From an uncultured beta proteobacterium (GTDB taxonomy: Bacteria > Pseudomonadota > Gammaproteobacteria > Burkholderiales > Burkholderiaceae_C), in the NCBI GenBank assembly GCA_903822435.1, contig CAIJPE010000226.1, positions 1 to 40,500 on the forward strand: a stretch of 40,500 nucleotides of DNA, written 5' to 3'. How positions within the stretch are numbered: position 1 is the stretch's first letter; each line of letters opens with the position of its first letter. The notes below the pieces were generated by a model. The model saw only the letters and a list, made by a program, of their open reading frames with translations, had not been told where the DNA came from and did not search any database. The position numbers were made by a program, and so were the translations under genes. Shown piece by piece: positions 18,559 to 27,153 of the stretch.

Positions 18559-19419
18559 ATGCGACGCGACGACCTGCCTGCTGCCGCCGATGACGCCCCC
18601 GCCGCGGCAGACGTGCTGCGTGTGCGCACAGTCTGGATCTCCGACCTGCACCTGGGTACGCCGGGCTGCCAGGCCACCGAATTGCTGGCCTTCCTGCGTG
18701 TCGTCGAGTGCGACACGCTCTATCTGGTGGGTGACATCATCGACGGCTGGCAACTGCGTCGGCAGTGGTACTGGCCACAGGCCCACAACGACGTGGTGCA
18801 GAAGCTCCTGCGCAAGGCCCGAAAGGGCACGCGGGTCGTCTTCGTGCCCGGCAACCACGACGAGTTCGCGCGCAAGTACCTGGGCCACAACTTCGGTGGC
18901 GTGGACGTGGTCGAGGAGTGCATCCACGAGACGGCGGACGGACGCAAGCTTTGGATCACGCACGGCGACCTGTTCGACGGCGTCATCCAGTGCGCGAAAT
19001 GGCTGGCCTACGTGGGCGACTGGGCCTATGAACTGACGCTGCGCGTCAACCGCCATTTCAATTCGATGCGCGCCCGGCTGGGCCTGCCCTACTGGAGCCT
19101 GTCGCGCTACCTCAAGCTCAAGGTCAAGCGGGCCGTCAGCTACGTCGGCGACTTCGAAGCCGCCGTGGCCCGAGAGGCCCGCTCACGCGGCGTGCAAGGC
19201 GTGGTGTGCGGCCACATCCACCATGCCGAAATCCGGCAGATCGAAGGTGTGCTGTACTGCAACGACGGTGACTGGGTCGAGAGCCTGACCGCCCTGCTGG
19301 AACATCCCGACGGGCGGCTGGAAATCATGGACTGGAGCGAACGCGTGAAGGCCTATGAACTGGCCCGCACTTCCTCGATCGTCGTCACGCCGGCCAGCAC
19401 CTTCTCGATGCCATCCTGA
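18559..19419 (+). CDS. plcP: PlcP-like metallophosphoesterase (COG2908, probable phospholipase C)
   Basis: The 286-residue calcineurin-like phosphoesterase has a complete dimetal site: DLHLGT (Asp29, His31), GDIIDGW (Asp59), GNHDE (Asn99, His100), THGD (His135) and GHIHHAE. Such proteins are often auto-annotated as LpxH (UDP-2,3-diacylglucosamine diphosphatase). The segments WISDLHLGTPGCQA, YWPQAHNDVV, GLPYWSLSRYLK and NDGDWVES match my recollection of the PlcP group, including S. meliloti PlcP, which hydrolyses phosphatidylcholine and other phospholipids to diacylglycerol when phosphate is scarce. It is longer than E. coli LpxH (240). Neighbouring psd, glycosyltransferase and alkaline phosphatase genes support the PlcP reading. 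Its last 67 bases overlap the end of the convergent ATPase gene. PlcP rather than LpxH is a judgement from motifs and context. Confidence 0.82.
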   Translation: MRRDDLPAAADDAPAAADVLRVRTVWISDLHLGTPGCQATELLAFLRVVECDTLYLVGDIIDGWQLRRQWYWPQAHNDVVQKLLRKARKGTRVVFVPGNHDEFARKYLGHNFGGVDVVEECIHETADGRKLWITHGDLFDGVIQCAKWLAYVGDWAYELTLRVNRHFNSMRARLGLPYWSLSRYLKLKVKRAVSYVGDFEAAVAREARSRGVQGVVCGHIHHAEIRQIEGVLYCNDGDWVESLTALLEHPDGRLEIMDWSERVKAYELARTSSIVVTPASTFSMPS

Positions 19420-21836
19420 CGCAGGCTGCGCATGCCGTCGCCCAGGGCGTGCTTTTGAAGGTCGTCGGCGCGGGCGCCGGTCTGGATGAGGTGGCGCAGG
19501 CCCCGGCTGATCATCATCAATTCGTGGATGCCGGCGCGCCCGCGGAAGCCGGTCCCGCTGCAGTTCTCACAGCCCGCACCCTTGTACAAGGTCACGCGGC
19601 CCTCGGTGCCGAAGCGGCGGCGCCATTCGGCCAGCACGTCGTCTGCCTTGGGAGCGCGGTCAGCGCCCTCCATCACGTGCATGTAGTCGTGCAGCAGTTC
19701 TTCCACTTCCTCGGGGCTGGCTTCGTGGCCCGTGCGGCAGCGCTGGCACACGCGGCGCACCAGCCGTTGGGCCAGCACGCCCAGCAGCGCGTCGGCGAAG
19801 TTGAAGGGGTCCATGCCCATGTCCAGCAGACGGGTCACCGTCTCGGGGGCGCTGTTGGTGTGCAGGGTGGACAGCACCAGGTGGCCGGTGAGCGAGGCCT
19901 CGATGGCCACGTGCGCAGTCTCTTCGTCGCGGATTTCACCCACCATGATCACGTCGGGATCGGCGCGCAGGAAGGAACGCAGCGCTCGCGCGAAGGTCCA
20001 CTCGATGCGCGGGTTGACCTGCACCTGGCGCAGGCCGGCCTGCGTGATCTCGACGGGGTCTTCGGCCGTCCAGATCTTGCGTTCGGGCGTGTTGATGCTG
20101 CTCAGAAGCGAGTGCAGCGTCGTGGTCTTGCCCGAACCGGTCGGACCTACGCAGAGCAGCATGCCATAGGGCCGCTGGGCGGCGGTGCGAAGGCGTTCCA
20201 GGTTGTTCGGTGACATCCCCAGGTTGTCCAGCGGGATGGGTTTGCTGGAGGCCAGCAGCCGCAGCACGGCGTCTTCCAGGCCGCCCTGGGTCGGGATGGT
20301 CGCAACGCGCAATTCGAGCCGGACACCCTGGACGAACTTGGCGAAGTTGATCTTGCCGTCCTGCGGCTTTCGGCGCTCGCTGATGTCCAGGTCGCACATG
20401 ATCTTCAGGCGGGCGATCAGGGCGTTGCGGTAGTTGTGCGGCAGTTCCATGTACGGCCGCATCTGGCCGTCCTTTCGGAAGCGCACGCGCACCTTTTCCT
20501 TGCCGGGCTGGCATTCGACGTGAATGTCCGACACATTCTGGTTGTGGGCCTCCATGATCATCGAGTTGATCAGCCGCACCAGCGTGTTGTCGCTCTGCTC
20601 GATGCCGTTGTCTTCGTGGTCGTCGGGTTGCTGCGCGTCCACCTTCTCCATGCTGGCCAGCAGCTTGCCGGCATCGCCGGGGTCGAACTCGATCGGCGTG
20701 CTGGCGTCCGGACTGATGCCGTTCGGGAAGGCCGAGCTGCCCGCCTTGGCGTAGGCGCGGTCGATGGCACCTTGCAACACGCCCGCTCTTGCCAGCACGG
20801 GCACGATCTTGCATTGGGCTGCGAACTCGAGTTCGTCGATCTTGCCGCGGTTGGAAGGGTCTTCCACCGCCACGACCAGGCGGCCGGCCCTGAGCATCAG
20901 CGGCAGGGCCGGCACGCGCGTGGCCACGGCATAGGGCAGCCGGGCGACGGATTCGATGTCGGCCGGGAACTGCATCACGTCCACCAGCGGGTAGCCCATC
21001 TTCCGGGCCAGCGCCGTTTGCAGGTCGGCCCGGGAAACCAGGCCCTTCTTCACCAGGAGTTCACCCAGCGGCACGCTGCGGTCTGCGCGCTGCTGCACCA
21101 GCGCGTCTTCCAGTTGGGCCTCGCTGATGAAGCCCAGGGCCGTGAGCGCCTGCCCGATGCGCACCATCGGCATCTTGGCCTGGTGCTCGATGGCGCCCGT
21201 CAGCTCATCGGGCGTGATCAGCTGCCGCACGACCAGGATGTCGCCCAGCTTGCGCATGCGCAGGGCTTCCTGCTCGGCCAGCGCTTCCTGGATCTGGTCG
21301 GGGGTGGCCGAGTGCTGGTCGATCAAGGTCTGGCCGATGCGGGGCCCGATCTCCACGCGCTTGTAGGCGGTGCGAGGCACGAACCAGCGGCGCAGGCCGT
21401 CGCCTTCCGTGGGTTCGAACAGGAAGACGCCGGCGGCGTCCTCGCGGTGCCCGACGGTCAGTCCGCTCCAGTTCGGGGCGGCCTTGAATTCGATGGAAAA
21501 CGGCACCGCCGCCTGCAGTACGCTGAGATCCTGCGAGTCCGGCGGGGGCGGCACCGCTTTCAAGGGCTGCGCGAGGTGCAGCCGCCTGAATTGCGTGAAG
21601 CGCAAGGGCAGCGGCTTGCGCGGTGTGCTCATGCGCAGCTGCAGCAACCCCTGGGCCGGGTCGAAGAAGGACAGGTGACCATGGATGGCGTGTCCGTTCA
21701 GCACCTCGATCTCCACTTCCAGGGCCTGGGCAACGGGCGAGGGCGCCGGATAGCCTGGGCGATCCGGTGTGGGCCACGCATAGGCTGGCCCCTCCAGGGA
21801 CAGCACCGACAACGGCGGTTGAGACAGATCGGACAT
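19353..21836 (-). CDS. GspE/PilB-family ATPase with tandem MshEN domains
   Basis: This 827-residue secretion/type IV pilus-type ATPase starts at ATG 21836 behind a good GAGGAAAT ribosome site. Residues 1-150 are a variable N-terminal domain. Two MshEN-type modules follow: 165-220 (RIGQTLIDQHSATPDQIQ, KLGDILVVRQLITPDEL) and 226-280 (RIGQALTALGFISEAQLEDA, PLGELLVKKGLVSRADLQ). Such modules bind cyclic di-GMP in MshE. The ATPase core has Walker A GPTGSGKTTT (564-573), an Asp box near DPDVIMVGEIRDEE, the His-box segment STLHTNSAPETVTRLLDMG, and a zinc-type pair CQRC and CENC. No secretin, pseudopilin or PilC gene is next to it. It probably drives a pilus or type II-like machine encoded elsewhere, under c-di-GMP control. 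That is inference. Confidence 0.9.
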   Translation of the reverse strand: MSDLSQPPLSVLSLEGPAYAWPTPDRPGYPAPSPVAQALEVEIEVLNGHAIHGHLSFFDPAQGLLQLRMSTPRKPLPLRFTQFRRLHLAQPLKAVPPPPDSQDLSVLQAAVPFSIEFKAAPNWSGLTVGHREDAAGVFLFEPTEGDGLRRWFVPRTAYKRVEIGPRIGQTLIDQHSATPDQIQEALAEQEALRMRKLGDILVVRQLITPDELTGAIEHQAKMPMVRIGQALTALGFISEAQLEDALVQQRADRSVPLGELLVKKGLVSRADLQTALARKMGYPLVDVMQFPADIESVARLPYAVATRVPALPLMLRAGRLVVAVEDPSNRGKIDELEFAAQCKIVPVLARAGVLQGAIDRAYAKAGSSAFPNGISPDASTPIEFDPGDAGKLLASMEKVDAQQPDDHEDNGIEQSDNTLVRLINSMIMEAHNQNVSDIHVECQPGKEKVRVRFRKDGQMRPYMELPHNYRNALIARLKIMCDLDISERRKPQDGKINFAKFVQGVRLELRVATIPTQGGLEDAVLRLLASSKPIPLDNLGMSPNNLERLRTAAQRPYGMLLCVGPTGSGKTTTLHSLLSSINTPERKIWTAEDPVEITQAGLRQVQVNPRIEWTFARALRSFLRADPDVIMVGEIRDEETAHVAIEASLTGHLVLSTLHTNSAPETVTRLLDMGMDPFNFADALLGVLAQRLVRRVCQRCRTGHEASPEEVEELLHDYMHVMEGADRAPKADDVLAEWRRRFGTEGRVTLYKGAGCENCSGTGFRGRAGIHELMMISRGLRHLIQTGARADDLQKHALGDGMRSLRQDGIEKVLAGVTTIEEVRASS

Positions 21837-22001
21837 GGGATTTCCTCGGAGCGGACACACGGCCACGCTGCACCGATCGTAGGCAACTGCACGGCGAGCG
21901 GCCACAGGAATTGCGGGCGCTTCAGCCGCCAGATCGGCCGAAGCTCTAGCATTGGGCCTGCCCGGTAGGCGTTCAGGCCGGGACTTCCCCGAAAGCGGCG
22001 C

Positions 22002-22940
22002 ATGAACCTGCGATTTGTCGAAGCCTTTCATTGGGTCGTGACGCTCAAGAGCATCTCGCGCGCCGCAGAGAAGCTGCACATCACGCAGTCGGCAATGTCC
22101 AGCCGCATCGCCACCCTGGAAGACGAGTTGGGCGTGCTGCTGCTGGACCGGCGCGACAAGCAGTTCCGCCTGACTGCGGCCGGGCTGCGCTTCCACGGCC
22201 ACGCGCAGCGGCTGCTGAACCTGCACCGCGAGATCCAGGGCGAGATGGGGGCGGCCGGTGCCCAGCCCCGGGCTGCCCTGCTCAGGGTGGGCGCCATCGA
22301 ATCGGTGCTGCATTCGTGGCTGGTGGATTGGCTGCAGCAGATGCGGGCCAGCCACCCGGGCATGTCGCTGGAGCTCACGGTGGAGACCACGCCGGTGCTG
22401 GTCGACCAGGTGCGCCGCGGCGCGCTGGACCTGGCCTTCGCCGCGCTGCCCGCCACCGGCGAGGGGCTGCGCAACCGCGAGCTGCCTAGCATGGAGATGG
22501 TCTTCGTCGGGCACGCCGAACACCACCGCCAGCGCCGCTACGGCATGGCCGAGCTGGCCCGCTTCGAGCTGATGACGTTCCAGCGCGGCTCGCAGCCGTG
22601 GGTCAGCTTGCTGGAGCAGTTCCGCGAGGCCGGCCTGGAACCGCGGGTGCACGCCATCTCGTCGATTTCGGCCATGGTGCAGCTGGTGGAGGCGGGTTTC
22701 GGCGTGGCCACCCTGCCGCGGGCGGCCGTGGCCCGGCTGACGCAGCGGCCGTTGCGCGTGCTGTCGGCCGACACCGCGCTGCAGCGCCTTCCGGTGCACG
22801 CCAGCCACCGCCTGGACCCGTCGTCCACGCTGGCGGCCGGCATCGTCGACGGTTTGCGCTCGGCCATGGGGCCCGAGCCCGCTGCCCGCCGTCGACGCGT
22901 TGCCGCCTTGGGTGCGTCATCGAAAAAGCCGATGACTTGA
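22002..22940 (+). CDS. LysR-family transcriptional regulator
   Basis: The 312-residue LysR regulator has an N-terminal winged helix-turn-helix (residues 1-60: [40 protein letters not shown]) and a periplasmic-binding-protein-like effector domain from about residue 90. It lies 91 bp upstream of the DUF1445 gene on the same strand, at the head of the transport and 5-oxoprolinase genes, so it is the likely local regulator. The effector may be 5-oxoproline or a related amino acid, which is guesswork. An AT-rich palindrome, AAGAA-AC-TTCTT (22943-22954), sits just after its stop and could be an operator. The 165 bp upstream (21837-22001), shared with the divergent ATPase gene, show no clear promoter to me. 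Confidence 0.93.
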   Translation: MNLRFVEAFHWVVTLKSISRAAEKLHITQSAMSSRIATLEDELGVLLLDRRDKQFRLTAAGLRFHGHAQRLLNLHREIQGEMGAAGAQPRAALLRVGAIESVLHSWLVDWLQQMRASHPGMSLELTVETTPVLVDQVRRGALDLAFAALPATGEGLRNRELPSMEMVFVGHAEHHRQRRYGMAELARFELMTFQRGSQPWVSLLEQFREAGLEPRVHAISSISAMVQLVEAGFGVATLPRAAVARLTQRPLRVLSADTALQRLPVHASHRLDPSSTLAAGIVDGLRSAMGPEPAARRRRVAALGASSKKPMT

Positions 22941-22942
22941 GA

Positions 22943-22954
22943 AAGAAACTTCTT
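22943..22954. promoter_or_regulatory. AT-rich palindrome before the DUF1445 gene, possible operator
   Basis: AAGAA-AC-TTCTT is a perfect 5-bp inverted repeat in a short AT-rich patch (about 22940-22960) in otherwise very GC-rich DNA. It lies between the LysR gene and the first gene of the presumed target operon. Position and base bias fit a promoter or operator. There is no further evidence. Confidence 0.3.
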
Positions 22955-23031
22955 GTTTGATCAGCCGTGCGGGGCTGCGCAGAATGCACCGCAGCGGTGT
23001 GCCCTGGCGCATCGGTCCAGGAGCCCTTGCG

Positions 23032-23853
23032 ATGCCCGTGCCCTGCCTTCCGTCTGAATCCAAGCCCGCTGCCGGCGACGAAGCCTTCGCTGCCACCCGG
23101 ACCGCGATCCGTGAGGGCCGCTACACGGGGCACACCAGTGGCCTGGCCGCCGATCGCGTGCAGGGCAACCTGGTCATCCTGCCACAGGCCTGGGCGCTGG
23201 ATTTCCTGCGCTACTGCCAGGCCAATCGCAAGCCCTGCCCGGTGCTGGCCGTTTCCGAGCCCGGCGACCCGCGGCTGCCCACGCTGGGCGCCGGCATCGA
23301 CATCCGCAGCGACGTGCCGCGCTACAGGGTGTGGCGCCACGGCGAACTGGTGGATGAGCCCACCGACATCGGCGGCCTCTGGCGCGACGACCTGGTGAGT
23401 TTCGTGATCGGCTGTTCGTTCTCGTTCGAGCAGGCGCTGCTGGACGGGGGCATCCCGCTGCGCCATGTGCAGCAGGGCCGCAACGTGGCCATGTACCGCA
23501 CGTCCATCGCCACGGTGCCGGCCGGGCCGTTCGGCGGTCCGCTGGTGGTGTCGATGCGGCCCTTGAAGGCCGCCGCGGCCATCCAGGCGGTGCAGATCAC
23601 GGCGCGACTGCCCGAGGTGCACGGCGCCCCGGTGCACCTGGGCGACCCTGCGCTGATCGGCATTGCCGACCTGTCGCGCCCGGACTATGGCGACGCGGTG
23701 GAGGTGATGGCCGACGAACTGCCCGTCTTCTGGGCCTGTGGCGTCACACCCCAGGCCGCGCTGGCCCGGGCCCGGCCCGAGTTCTGCATCACGCATGCGC
23801 CCGGCGCCATGCTCATCACCGACCTGACCAACCCGCAGTTGGCTGCACGCTGA
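23032..23853 (+). CDS. DUF1445 protein, putative hydro-lyase / D-glutamate cyclase family
   Basis: The 273-residue protein belongs to the DUF1445 'putative hydro-lyase' family. Typical segments are [78 protein letters not shown] and [15 protein letters not shown]. The mammalian homolog converts D-glutamate to 5-oxo-D-proline reversibly. It is the first gene after the LysR regulator and precedes an ABC importer and a 5-oxoprolinase, which gives that chemistry a plausible setting. ATG 23032 is set by AGGAG 8-9 bases upstream; the open frame from 22957 lacks family sequence. The length is normal (about 260-275). Family membership is firm; the substrate is inferred from context. Confidence 0.87.
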   Translation: MPVPCLPSESKPAAGDEAFAATRTAIREGRYTGHTSGLAADRVQGNLVILPQAWALDFLRYCQANRKPCPVLAVSEPGDPRLPTLGAGIDIRSDVPRYRVWRHGELVDEPTDIGGLWRDDLVSFVIGCSFSFEQALLDGGIPLRHVQQGRNVAMYRTSIATVPAGPFGGPLVVSMRPLKAAAAIQAVQITARLPEVHGAPVHLGDPALIGIADLSRPDYGDAVEVMADELPVFWACGVTPQAALARARPEFCITHAPGAMLITDLTNPQLAAR

Positions 23854-23882
23854 CCCCCTCCACCCGCCCCAAGGAACGTGTC

Positions 23883-25160
23883 ATGAACCTCACCTTGCGC
23901 CTGAGCTTGTTCAGGTCTCTCCTCGCTGCCTGCCTGATGTGCCTGCTGCTGCCGGCGGCCCGTGCCCAGCAGGAACTGCGCATCGGGGTGATCTACCCCC
24001 TCACCGGGCCCGCGGCCTCCACGAGCGCCGAACTGCGCAGTGCACTGGAGATGGCCGCCGACATCATCAACAACGGCGCCAAGACGGTGCCGGGTCTGCC
24101 GTTCTCGGGCGGCGGCGGCATCGCGTCGCTGAAGGGCGCCAAGATCAAGCTGGTCTTCGCCGACCACCAGGGCAGCCCTCAAGTGGGCGCCACGGAGGCC
24201 GAGCGCCTCATCACGCAGGAGAAGGTGGTGGCCCTGGTGGGCTGCTACAACAGCAACGTCACGGCCACGGCCAGCCAGGTTGCCGAGCGCAACAAGGTGC
24301 CCTTCCTGAACCCCGAGTCGTCGTCGGCATCGCTCACGTCGCGCGGCTTCAAGTGGTTCTTCCGTACCACCCCGCACGATGACCTGTTCGTGCACAACTT
24401 CTTCGAGTTCCTGGCCGACCTCAAGGCCAAGAAGGGCATCAATGTCCAGCGCCTGGCCTTCTTCAACGAGAACACGCTGTGGGGCACCGAGACCGGCAAG
24501 CTGGAAGTCAAGCTGGCCGCGGACCACGCCTTCCAGGTGGGCGCCAACATTCTCTACCCGGCCAAGAGCACGCAGCTCACCTCCGAGGTGCAGACGCTGA
24601 AGGCCGGCAACCCGCAGGTGGTGATGCAGTCCAGCTACCTGGGTGATGCGCTGCTGAGCATGAAGACCTACAAGGAACTCGGTTTCACGCCCGACATGAT
24701 CCTGGCCAACGACGCGGGCTTCTCGGACACCGAGTTCGTCAAGACCCTGGGCAAGGACGCCGACTTCATCATCAGCCGCGAAGTCTGGTCGCTGGACCTG
24801 GCCGCGCGCAACCCGCTGATCAAGCAGGCGAACGACCTGTTCAATGCCCGCTACAAGATCAACTTCACCGGCAACTCGGCGCGCAGCTTCACCGGGCTGA
24901 TGGTGCTGGCCGATGCGCTGCAGCGCGCCGCGTCCACCGAGCCCGAGGCCATCCGCACGGCCCTGGCCGCCACCGACATCAAGGGCAGCCAGCTCATCAT
25001 GCCCTGGGCGGGCGTCAAGTTCGACGCCGCGGGCCAGAACACCCTGGGCTCGGGCATCCTGGTGCAGATCATCGATGGCAAGTACCAGACCGTTTGGCCC
25101 TTCGCCCTGGCTTCGCGCGATGTCGTGTGGCCCATGCCCAAGTGGGATTCAAGGAAGTGA
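23883..25160 (+). CDS. ABC transporter substrate-binding protein, branched-chain-amino-acid type
   Basis: This periplasmic solute-binding protein (425 residues with signal peptide, residues about 1-29, cleavage near ARAQQ) is of the Leu/Ile/Val-binding type I fold. It begins ELRIGVIYPLTGPAASTSAE and has the typical VGCYNSNVTATASQVAERNK and NPESSSASLTSRGFKWFFRT. It captures the ligand and delivers it to the permeases encoded just downstream. These proteins bind diverse amino acids and carboxylates, so the fold does not fix the ligand. Gene context suggests 5-oxoproline, D-glutamate or a related compound. It starts 29 bp after the DUF1445 gene and is followed by a 114-bp spacer containing a palindromic repeat. 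Confidence 0.93.
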   Translation: MNLTLRLSLFRSLLAACLMCLLLPAARAQQELRIGVIYPLTGPAASTSAELRSALEMAADIINNGAKTVPGLPFSGGGGIASLKGAKIKLVFADHQGSPQVGATEAERLITQEKVVALVGCYNSNVTATASQVAERNKVPFLNPESSSASLTSRGFKWFFRTTPHDDLFVHNFFEFLADLKAKKGINVQRLAFFNENTLWGTETGKLEVKLAADHAFQVGANILYPAKSTQLTSEVQTLKAGNPQVVMQSSYLGDALLSMKTYKELGFTPDMILANDAGFSDTEFVKTLGKDADFIISREVWSLDLAARNPLIKQANDLFNARYKINFTGNSARSFTGLMVLADALQRAASTEPEAIRTALAATDIKGSQLIMPWAGVKFDAAGQNTLGSGILVQIIDGKYQTVWPFALASRDVVWPMPKWDSRK

Positions 25161-25168
25161 CCATCCCC

Positions 25169-25236
25169 GAAGCGCCTGCGGCGCTTCCCCCTCAAAGGGG
25201 CGCCGCGAGCGGCCCGGCATAGCCGGTTCCGCGGCG
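25169..25236. repeat. Intergenic palindromic repeat element, copy 1
   Basis: The spacer contains a perfect palindrome (25169-25187, GAAGCGCC-TGC-GGCGCTTC), then a CCCC-TCAAA-GGGG hairpin, then a GC-rich segment with AGCCGGTTCCGCGGCG (25221-25236). A shortened relative lies at 34020-34084. Similar multi-hairpin elements are scattered between genes in many Burkholderiales genomes. In the transcript it may stabilise the message upstream or lower expression of the permease genes. It breaks the otherwise tight ABC operon between binding protein and permease. Confidence 0.7.
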
Positions 25237-25274
25237 ACCGCTTGAAGCCAACTGATGGATCCCGGTTCCACGCC

Positions 25275-26141
25275 ATGACCGTCGACATCCTGTTGCAGAC
25301 GCTCGCCTCGGGCGTGCTGATCGGCCTCATCTACGCCCTGGTGGCGGTGGGGCTGACCCTGATCTTCGGTGTCATGGACATCGTGAACTTTGCGCACGGC
25401 GAGTTCCTGATGCTGGGCATGTACAGCGCCTTCTGGATGTACGCGCTGCTGCATTGGGACCCGATCTGGTCGCTGCCCATTACGGCCATCGGCCTGTTCA
25501 TCTTCGGTGCGGCGCTGTACCGGCTGCTGATCTCGCGCATCGTCGCCGCACCGCCGCTGTCGCAGGTGTTCACCACCTTCGGCTTGATGATCCTGTTGCG
25601 CGGCGTGGCTCAATTCCTCTGGAAGCCGGATTTCCGCATGATCGACAAGAGCGTGGTCACGGGCACCAGCCAGATCCTGGGCATCCAGCTGGGCACGCCG
25701 CAATTGGTCGCAGGCGCCGGCGCGGTGCTCACCACCCTGGCCGTGCACCTGTTTCTCACCCGCACGCGGGCCGGGGCGGCGCTGGAGGCCACGGCCGCCG
25801 ACCGCGAAGCCGCGCAGTTGATGGGCATCGACTCGCAGCGCATGTACACGCTGGCCTGGGGCATGGGCGCGGCCTGCGCGGGTGTGGCCGGTGCGCTGCT
25901 GGCCACCTTCTTCCCGATCTTCCCGGAGGTCGGCGCGAACTTCGTGCTGATCGCCTTCGTGGTGGTGAACCTCGGCGGCTTCGGCAGCGTGGCCGGAGCC
26001 TTCTGGGCCGGCATCCTGGTGGGCGTGGTCGAGGTGATGGGTGGCCTGCTTCTCGGGCCGCCGTTCAAGATGGCCATCGTGCTGGTGCTGTTCCTGGCCA
26101 TGCTGGTGTGGCGGCCACAAGGCCTGATGGGCAAGGCCTGA
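25275..26141 (+). CDS. livH: LivH-type ABC permease
   Basis: The 288-residue inner-membrane permease is of the branched-chain-amino-acid (HAAT) type. The N-terminus LLQTLASGVLIGLIYALVAV and the motif FGVMDIVNFAHGEFLMLGMY are hallmarks of LivH. The EAA-like loop is GAALEATAADREAAQLMGID. About eight hydrophobic helices are visible. It pairs with the LivM-type permease encoded 4 bp downstream to form the channel. I chose ATG 25275, which begins MTVDILLQTL, over the in-frame 25242 because the latter lies in the tail of the repeat-containing spacer. Confidence 0.92.
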   Translation: MTVDILLQTLASGVLIGLIYALVAVGLTLIFGVMDIVNFAHGEFLMLGMYSAFWMYALLHWDPIWSLPITAIGLFIFGAALYRLLISRIVAAPPLSQVFTTFGLMILLRGVAQFLWKPDFRMIDKSVVTGTSQILGIQLGTPQLVAGAGAVLTTLAVHLFLTRTRAGAALEATAADREAAQLMGIDSQRMYTLAWGMGAACAGVAGALLATFFPIFPEVGANFVLIAFVVVNLGGFGSVAGAFWAGILVGVVEVMGGLLLGPPFKMAIVLVLFLAMLVWRPQGLMGKA

Positions 26142-26145
26142 GCCG

Positions 26146-27153
26146 ATGAGCACCGCACGCGATCCCATTCGTTACCTGCCCTGGGTGGCCCTCGGCCTGG
26201 CGGCACTCGCCGCGCCCTGGTGGCTGGCCCAACCGGCCCGGCAGAACCTGCTGCTGCTGGCGCTCATGGCGGCCCAGTTGGGCGTGGCCTGGAACATCCT
26301 GGGCGGCTACGCTGGGCAGGTCTCGCTCGGCCATGCGGCGTTCTTCGGCATCGGGGCCTATGTGTCGACGATGCTGCGGCTGCAGTTCGATCTCTCGCCC
26401 TGGTGGGGCGCGCTGGCGGGTGGCGCCACCGCGGTGGGCGTGGGCACCCTGATCGGCTGGCCCTGCTTCCGCCTGAAGGGCCACTACTTCACGATGGCCA
26501 CCATCGCCGTGGCCGAGATCGTGCAGACGCTCTTCAACAACTGGGAGCCGGCGGGCGCGGCCGTGGGCTTGACCATCCCGATGGACAAGACGGGCCTGGC
26601 CATGCTGGTGTTCGACGGCAAGGGCCCGTATCTGGTGGCCGCGTTCGGCCTGCTGGCCTTCAGCCTGGCCGTGTGCGTGGCGGTGGAGAAGAGCCACCTG
26701 GGCTACTACCTGCGCGCCATCAAGGACGAGCCCGATGCCGCCCGCAGCCTGGGCGTGAACCTCACGCGGTACAAGCTCGTGGCGCTCGGTCTGTCGAGCT
26801 TCCTGTGCGCGCTGGGCGGCACGCTGTATGCGCAGAAGGAGCTCTACATCGACCCGGCCTCGGTGCTGGGGACAGGGTTGTCGATCAAGATCGCGCTGGC
26901 GGCCATCCTCGGCGGGGTGGGCTCCCTGTGGGGCCCGGTGGTCGGTGCCCTGGCCCTGACCGTCATCGAAGAAGGCTCGCGGGCGTTGCTGGGTGGCAGC
27001 GGCCGTGGCACCGACCTCATCGTCTACGCGTCCCTGATCATCGCCATCGCCGTGTGGCAACCCGCCGGATTGGTGGGTTGGTGGCGGGCGTTGCTGCGCC
27101 GTCGCGAGCAACGGCTGCAGCAGCGGGCGGCCGCCCGGGAGCAAGCTGCATGA
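26146..27153 (+). CDS. livM: LivM-type ABC permease
   Basis: This second permease subunit (335 residues) of the importer has around nine to ten hydrophobic segments. LivM hallmarks are AWNILGGYAGQVSLGHAAFF near the N-terminus, RLKGHYFTMATIAVAEIV, and the cytoplasmic coupling loop YYLRAIKDEPDAARSLGVNL. The C-terminus is basic and extended (RRREQRLQQRAAAREQAA). The start lies 4 bp after the LivH stop, and the stop overlaps the LivG-type ATPase start by 4 bp (ATGA), consistent with one operon. Confidence 0.92.
   Translation: MSTARDPIRYLPWVALGLAALAAPWWLAQPARQNLLLLALMAAQLGVAWNILGGYAGQVSLGHAAFFGIGAYVSTMLRLQFDLSPWWGALAGGATAVGVGTLIGWPCFRLKGHYFTMATIAVAEIVQTLFNNWEPAGAAVGLTIPMDKTGLAMLVFDGKGPYLVAAFGLLAFSLAVCVAVEKSHLGYYLRAIKDEPDAARSLGVNLTRYKLVALGLSSFLCALGGTLYAQKELYIDPASVLGTGLSIKIALAAILGGVGSLWGPVVGALALTVIEEGSRALLGGSGRGTDLIVYASLIIAIAVWQPAGLVGWWRALLRRREQRLQQRAAAREQAA

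Noticed and set aside
18559..19419. Naming the phosphoesterase LpxH
   Set aside because: Sequence style (GLPYWSLSRYLK, YWPQAHNDVV), length and phosphate/lipid neighbours fit the PlcP group better; no lipid A genes are nearby.
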